NCBI GenBank assembly: GCA_025403435.1
Contig: JAJQZP010000049.1
Location: forward strand, 253,487 to 317,486
DNA length: 64,000 nt
Direction of reading: 5' to 3'
Origin: Artocarpus heterophyllus
Taxonomy: Eukaryota; Streptophyta; Magnoliopsida; Rosales; Moraceae
The position numbers were made by a program, and so were the translations under genes. Shown here in pieces: positions 60,801 to 64,000 of this stretch; position 1 is the first letter of the stretch; the number at the start of each line of letters is the position of its first letter. Below the pieces are notes generated by a model. The model was given only the letters and a program-made list of their open reading frames with translations, ran no database searches and was not told the DNA's origin.

Positions 60801-62303
60801 ATTATGTCATGATCACTATGTAATGTATCTAATATTTAAATCATATTGTTTAGTCACCTACAAGTTAAGCATGTTTACGATTTATGGTTTATGATTTATG
60901 TAACTGTAATGCTATGTAGTAATATGTCATACTGCATATACACAATAAGATAAGTGAAATTAATAAGACAAGTTAAAGGTGTCATACCAACCTCTCGACC
61001 TATGAGGAGGCCTCAAAATAGTTCATGACTTTGGTGTCATTAGAAACCTTGCAAACCCTTACTTCTTGAAGATCGCGTGCAACCGGTACGATCATTTAGG
61101 CCCAATTAGTAAGATAAGTTATAGCTTATATAATTAAGCATAAAGCAAGTTGATAAGCAAGCATAAAATATTCATGTATTTTTATTTAAATGATTTTTAA
61201 TTATGTTTTGCAAGACTACTACTTGTTGAGTGAAAGCTCATTTTAATATGTTCATGATGTAGGTAAGAGAACCTATTAGTGACACTTGATGGGCAGTGGT
61301 CAGTAGGGGACAAATGGTGAATTTAGGAATAGATACCGCTTACGCAATTTGCAATATTTCTGTATTTTTAGTTTACGAATTTGTGCATGTTTTTATTTGA
61401 CAAAATTATATATGTTTTTAGTTTATGAAAATTATATAAGTATATAAATAAATAAATAAATAAATCTACATAATTATGTCTTAAAAACTAAGATTGTGAT
61501 TATACAATTTTGGTCTAGAGAATTTTAAGGTTTAAAAATGTTACAATAGAAAATATAACAAATACACAAATATTTTCAAGTAAGAAAGTTATAAGATTAT
61601 CTAGAATTAAAAGTGATTGTAGGAGTTTTACGTTAAATTAAGAAAGACAATTATGAATATGTTTTATGAATTTATTATTATGATTATTTATATGGTTATG
61701 CTTTAAGAAACTATTATGTTGGACTTAAGAGAATAAGTTATAAGAAAAAGTTATAATGATAAGTTTAAAAAGGTTAAGATCAAGAAATCAATATGTTAAA
61801 TTTAGGATAATAAATTATAAGAAAAACATAACAACAATTTAAGAAAAGACTTAAAAAGCATTTAAAATAGGAATTTATAACGACATTTAGTGTAGTTTTG
61901 TTTTAGAAATATTATCACTTAAATTAAGAAACGTTTAAAAGATATAGTTTTAAATAATTATCTTTATATTTAAAAGGAAAGATTTAAGAAATTATTATTA
62001 TATTTTAAGAAATTAATGTATGACGCATGTGAAGAGTTAAGTTTTAGAAATTATGATTATGTTAAAACGTAATAATTATTATTACGTTAATATCACATTT
62101 AAGAAATTAATATTATTATAATAAATTAAGGTTTTTAAGTTTTGAGAAATAAATATTATTCCTTTTAAAGACATTTGTTGAGAATTCATAGTCAAGATTT
62201 TGTTTTTAAAAAAATTATTTTGTAATTTTAGTACTTTATGCTAAAGCATGTTTAAGATCAAGTTATTTAGTTAAGTAATGACCACGTGGATAGGGTCATT
62301 ACA
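57877..62303 (+). repeat. Unusually long LTR (4427 bp), 3' LTR of a degraded element
   Basis: Starts TGTAATGACCC and ends GGGTCATTACA, an exact 11-bp inverted pair, after a polypurine tract. TATAAATA (59323-59330), an A-rich tract and a CT-rich leader (59385-59410) fit an LTR promoter. 59450-60600 has a more even base composition than the rest. Palindromic TTCGGC motifs are absent. No 5' LTR is in the window. Confidence 0.7.
59323..59330 (+). promoter_or_regulatory. TATA box in the long LTR
   Basis: TATAAATA followed by a CT-rich leader after about 60 bases. Confidence 0.5.
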
Positions 62304-63119
62304 CGTGGTCATTACAACTCTAAAAAAGATGTTGTTAATTTACTACCAACCAATGTCGTTCAATTGTTATATTATTTCACTGTAAAATTCAACCTTAAAT
62401 GATTCAACTCAAGTGAAAGTGAGAATTATTTGATTTCATCCAACTATACAAATTCATTGAGACTTATTTAAGTTCTTATTAGATTTAGATGATAGTGGGT
62501 TTACTTATTTAAGTTCATTGAGAGTTATATCTAAGCTCTTGTTTAAGCTCTTCCCTCTCCTCACTAGTTTGCTCTATGATGTGTATGATTTGTCAATTAT
62601 TCAATAAAATCTACCCTGCTGATGGTTGATATACTTTAGACATTCAATCTTGCTACATAGCTAGATTTTTTTCGTTTTTAGTTTTAAGTTTAAATTTATT
62701 TAATATATTGAATAGTTTTGGAAAATTTTTATTTAAAAATCTATTTCTAATTTTTTTAAATGGTTAAAGCTTAAATGATATACAAACTCCTTTAAAAATA
62801 TTTAACCCTGACTATTGAAAGTAATCTTGACGTTTTCAACAATTGCATTAGTTTAAGGAACTCTTTTTAAAGCTCTTTGAAAAACTAAGTGGGGTACTAT
62901 ATTCTTTTATTCATCTAAATCTGAGAAATTTTTGTTGTAATACTTTTAGAAAATTCTTAAATCCTAACATGTTAATACATATATATATATATATATATAT
63001 TAGGAAAAATATACATAATATAAATGAAATTGATGTAACAAATGGACTAGATATTGTAAATCACATAATATAATATATGGATTTGTTGAAATAACCTATG
63101 CCCATGAATTATATGGAGC
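62304..63119. other. AT-rich intergenic region with an (AT)n microsatellite
   Basis: AT repeat at about 62978-63000. No gene seen. Confidence 0.6.
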
Positions 63120-63394
63120 TAGAGGTGTCAATTCGAGTCACTTGGTGCGACACGGCCTGGCCCATATAAGCATAAAGGAGAAATCGAGTTGGCCCGATAC
63201 GACTCAGTTAATGAAAAGGGAGGCCCAGCCTGGCCCAAAGTCTACATGGGCGTTGGGACAGGTTGCTTGAATTTTTATAAGGGAATTTTTAAAAAATTAT
63301 CTAATTTTGCCAACCCGGCCTAGCTTGGTCCAAGGCTTGGGCCAAGCCAAGCTAGGCCCAGGCTAAAAGAGATGGACCATGAGCTGACATTCTT
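63120..63394. repeat. GC-rich repeat resembling a hAT-type MITE
   Basis: Starts TAGAGGTGTCAATTCGAG and ends GAGCTGACATTCTTA, imperfect inverted ends. In between are GGCCTGGCCCA and GGCCCAGCCTGGCCCA, the style of a common plant repeat. No target duplication found. Confidence 0.4.
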
Positions 63395-64000
63395 AAAAAA
63401 TATTCACTCTCTCATCATCGGTAAATGACTTTATTTGGCGTCTATTTCTTAAGATACATCGACAACGGATACTATGCTACTCTGGTAGCAAACTAAAAAA
63501 TATATTTTTTAGATTTCTATGAGTAAGATTGATGGTCAACGGCAAGTGAGATTGACTTTTCAACGGCTAGATTTTCATATAAGTGAGAGAGTTCCACTAA
63601 TATGCATCGGATATGGTAGTCACGAGTCATGGTTCGTGTCTATATTTTCAACAAAATGATCAATCAACAATTAGATATGAGCTCTAAGAGCTTCGTCTCT
63701 AGCGCCTATATAAATGCAACTTGTAACCACCTTTAACAGAGAGATAGAGTATGTTGTGGCGATTGTCAAAATTACACCTTCCAAATTGATCATCGCTCGT
63801 CGCTATTCAACTTCGTCATAGTAGGTAGTGATGATGGAGATCCACTAACGATGAAGACAAAACAAAAGTTAAAGTAGAGGAGAAAGAGAAGGGGGAAGAT
63901 CAAATCTATTTTGAGGGATATTTTTAGTATTATACTATTGTATTTTGGGTACTATGCAATTATCTATTGATATCTAAATAAAAGAGCTATTATAATTTTC
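63395..64000. other. Unassigned intergenic end of the window
   Basis: No open frame, repeat or RNA gene that I can support. Confidence 0.5.

Overview
This is flowering-plant nuclear DNA. It is AT-rich, genes carry GT-AG introns and TATA boxes, and most of the window is long terminal repeat (LTR) retrotransposons inserted into one another. No bacterial operons, rRNA genes or CRISPR arrays are seen. The species cannot be named from the sequence.

Left block (1-23271). The oldest element, C, lies on the minus strand. Its 5' LTR is 21020-23271 and its gag gene runs leftwards out of the window. Three later insertions split that gag: element A1 (plus strand, to 8587), a solo family-B LTR (9234-11652, target-site duplication CCTGC), and full-length element B1 (11800-20759, target-site duplication TAACT). 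A1 and B1 are Ty3/gypsy elements of the chromovirus type (Tekay/Del-like). They show gag, protease, reverse transcriptase, RNase H, integrase and a C-terminal chromodomain-like segment, an initiator-tRNA-Met type primer site, and 2.1-3.1 kb LTRs. All coding regions are broken, mostly by CAG-to-TAG changes.

Gene island (23272-30254). A lipid-transfer-protein-like gene on the plus strand has a one-base frameshift ahead of its last two cysteines. A five-exon minus-strand gene encodes an apparently intact 153-residue serine-rich plant protein ending in a GNWWQGSLYY-type motif.

Middle block (30255-42980). A solo family-B LTR (target-site duplication ATTTA) was split by A2, a second family-A element on the minus strand (31621-42175, target-site duplication GATTT).

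Right part (42981-64000). AT-rich intergenic DNA carries small terminal-inverted-repeat elements and local tandem duplications. A decayed Tat-type Ty3 element on the minus strand (49354 to about 55637) has its 3' LTR, the end of pol, and between them a plus-strand (antisense) gene with its own TATA box and probable introns. It is followed by the 3' end of another element with an unusually long 4.4 kb LTR (57877-62303).

The least-explained signal is a near-palindromic 14-mer, TTCGGC-AG-GCCGAA. It occurs in irregular clusters in the LTRs of families A, B and C, lies in opposite orientation in two places within each family-A LTR, and sits at the ends of length differences between paired LTRs. 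A second point is that A1 and A2, inserted independently, share two in-frame gag stop codons, which suggests they spread from an already defective source.
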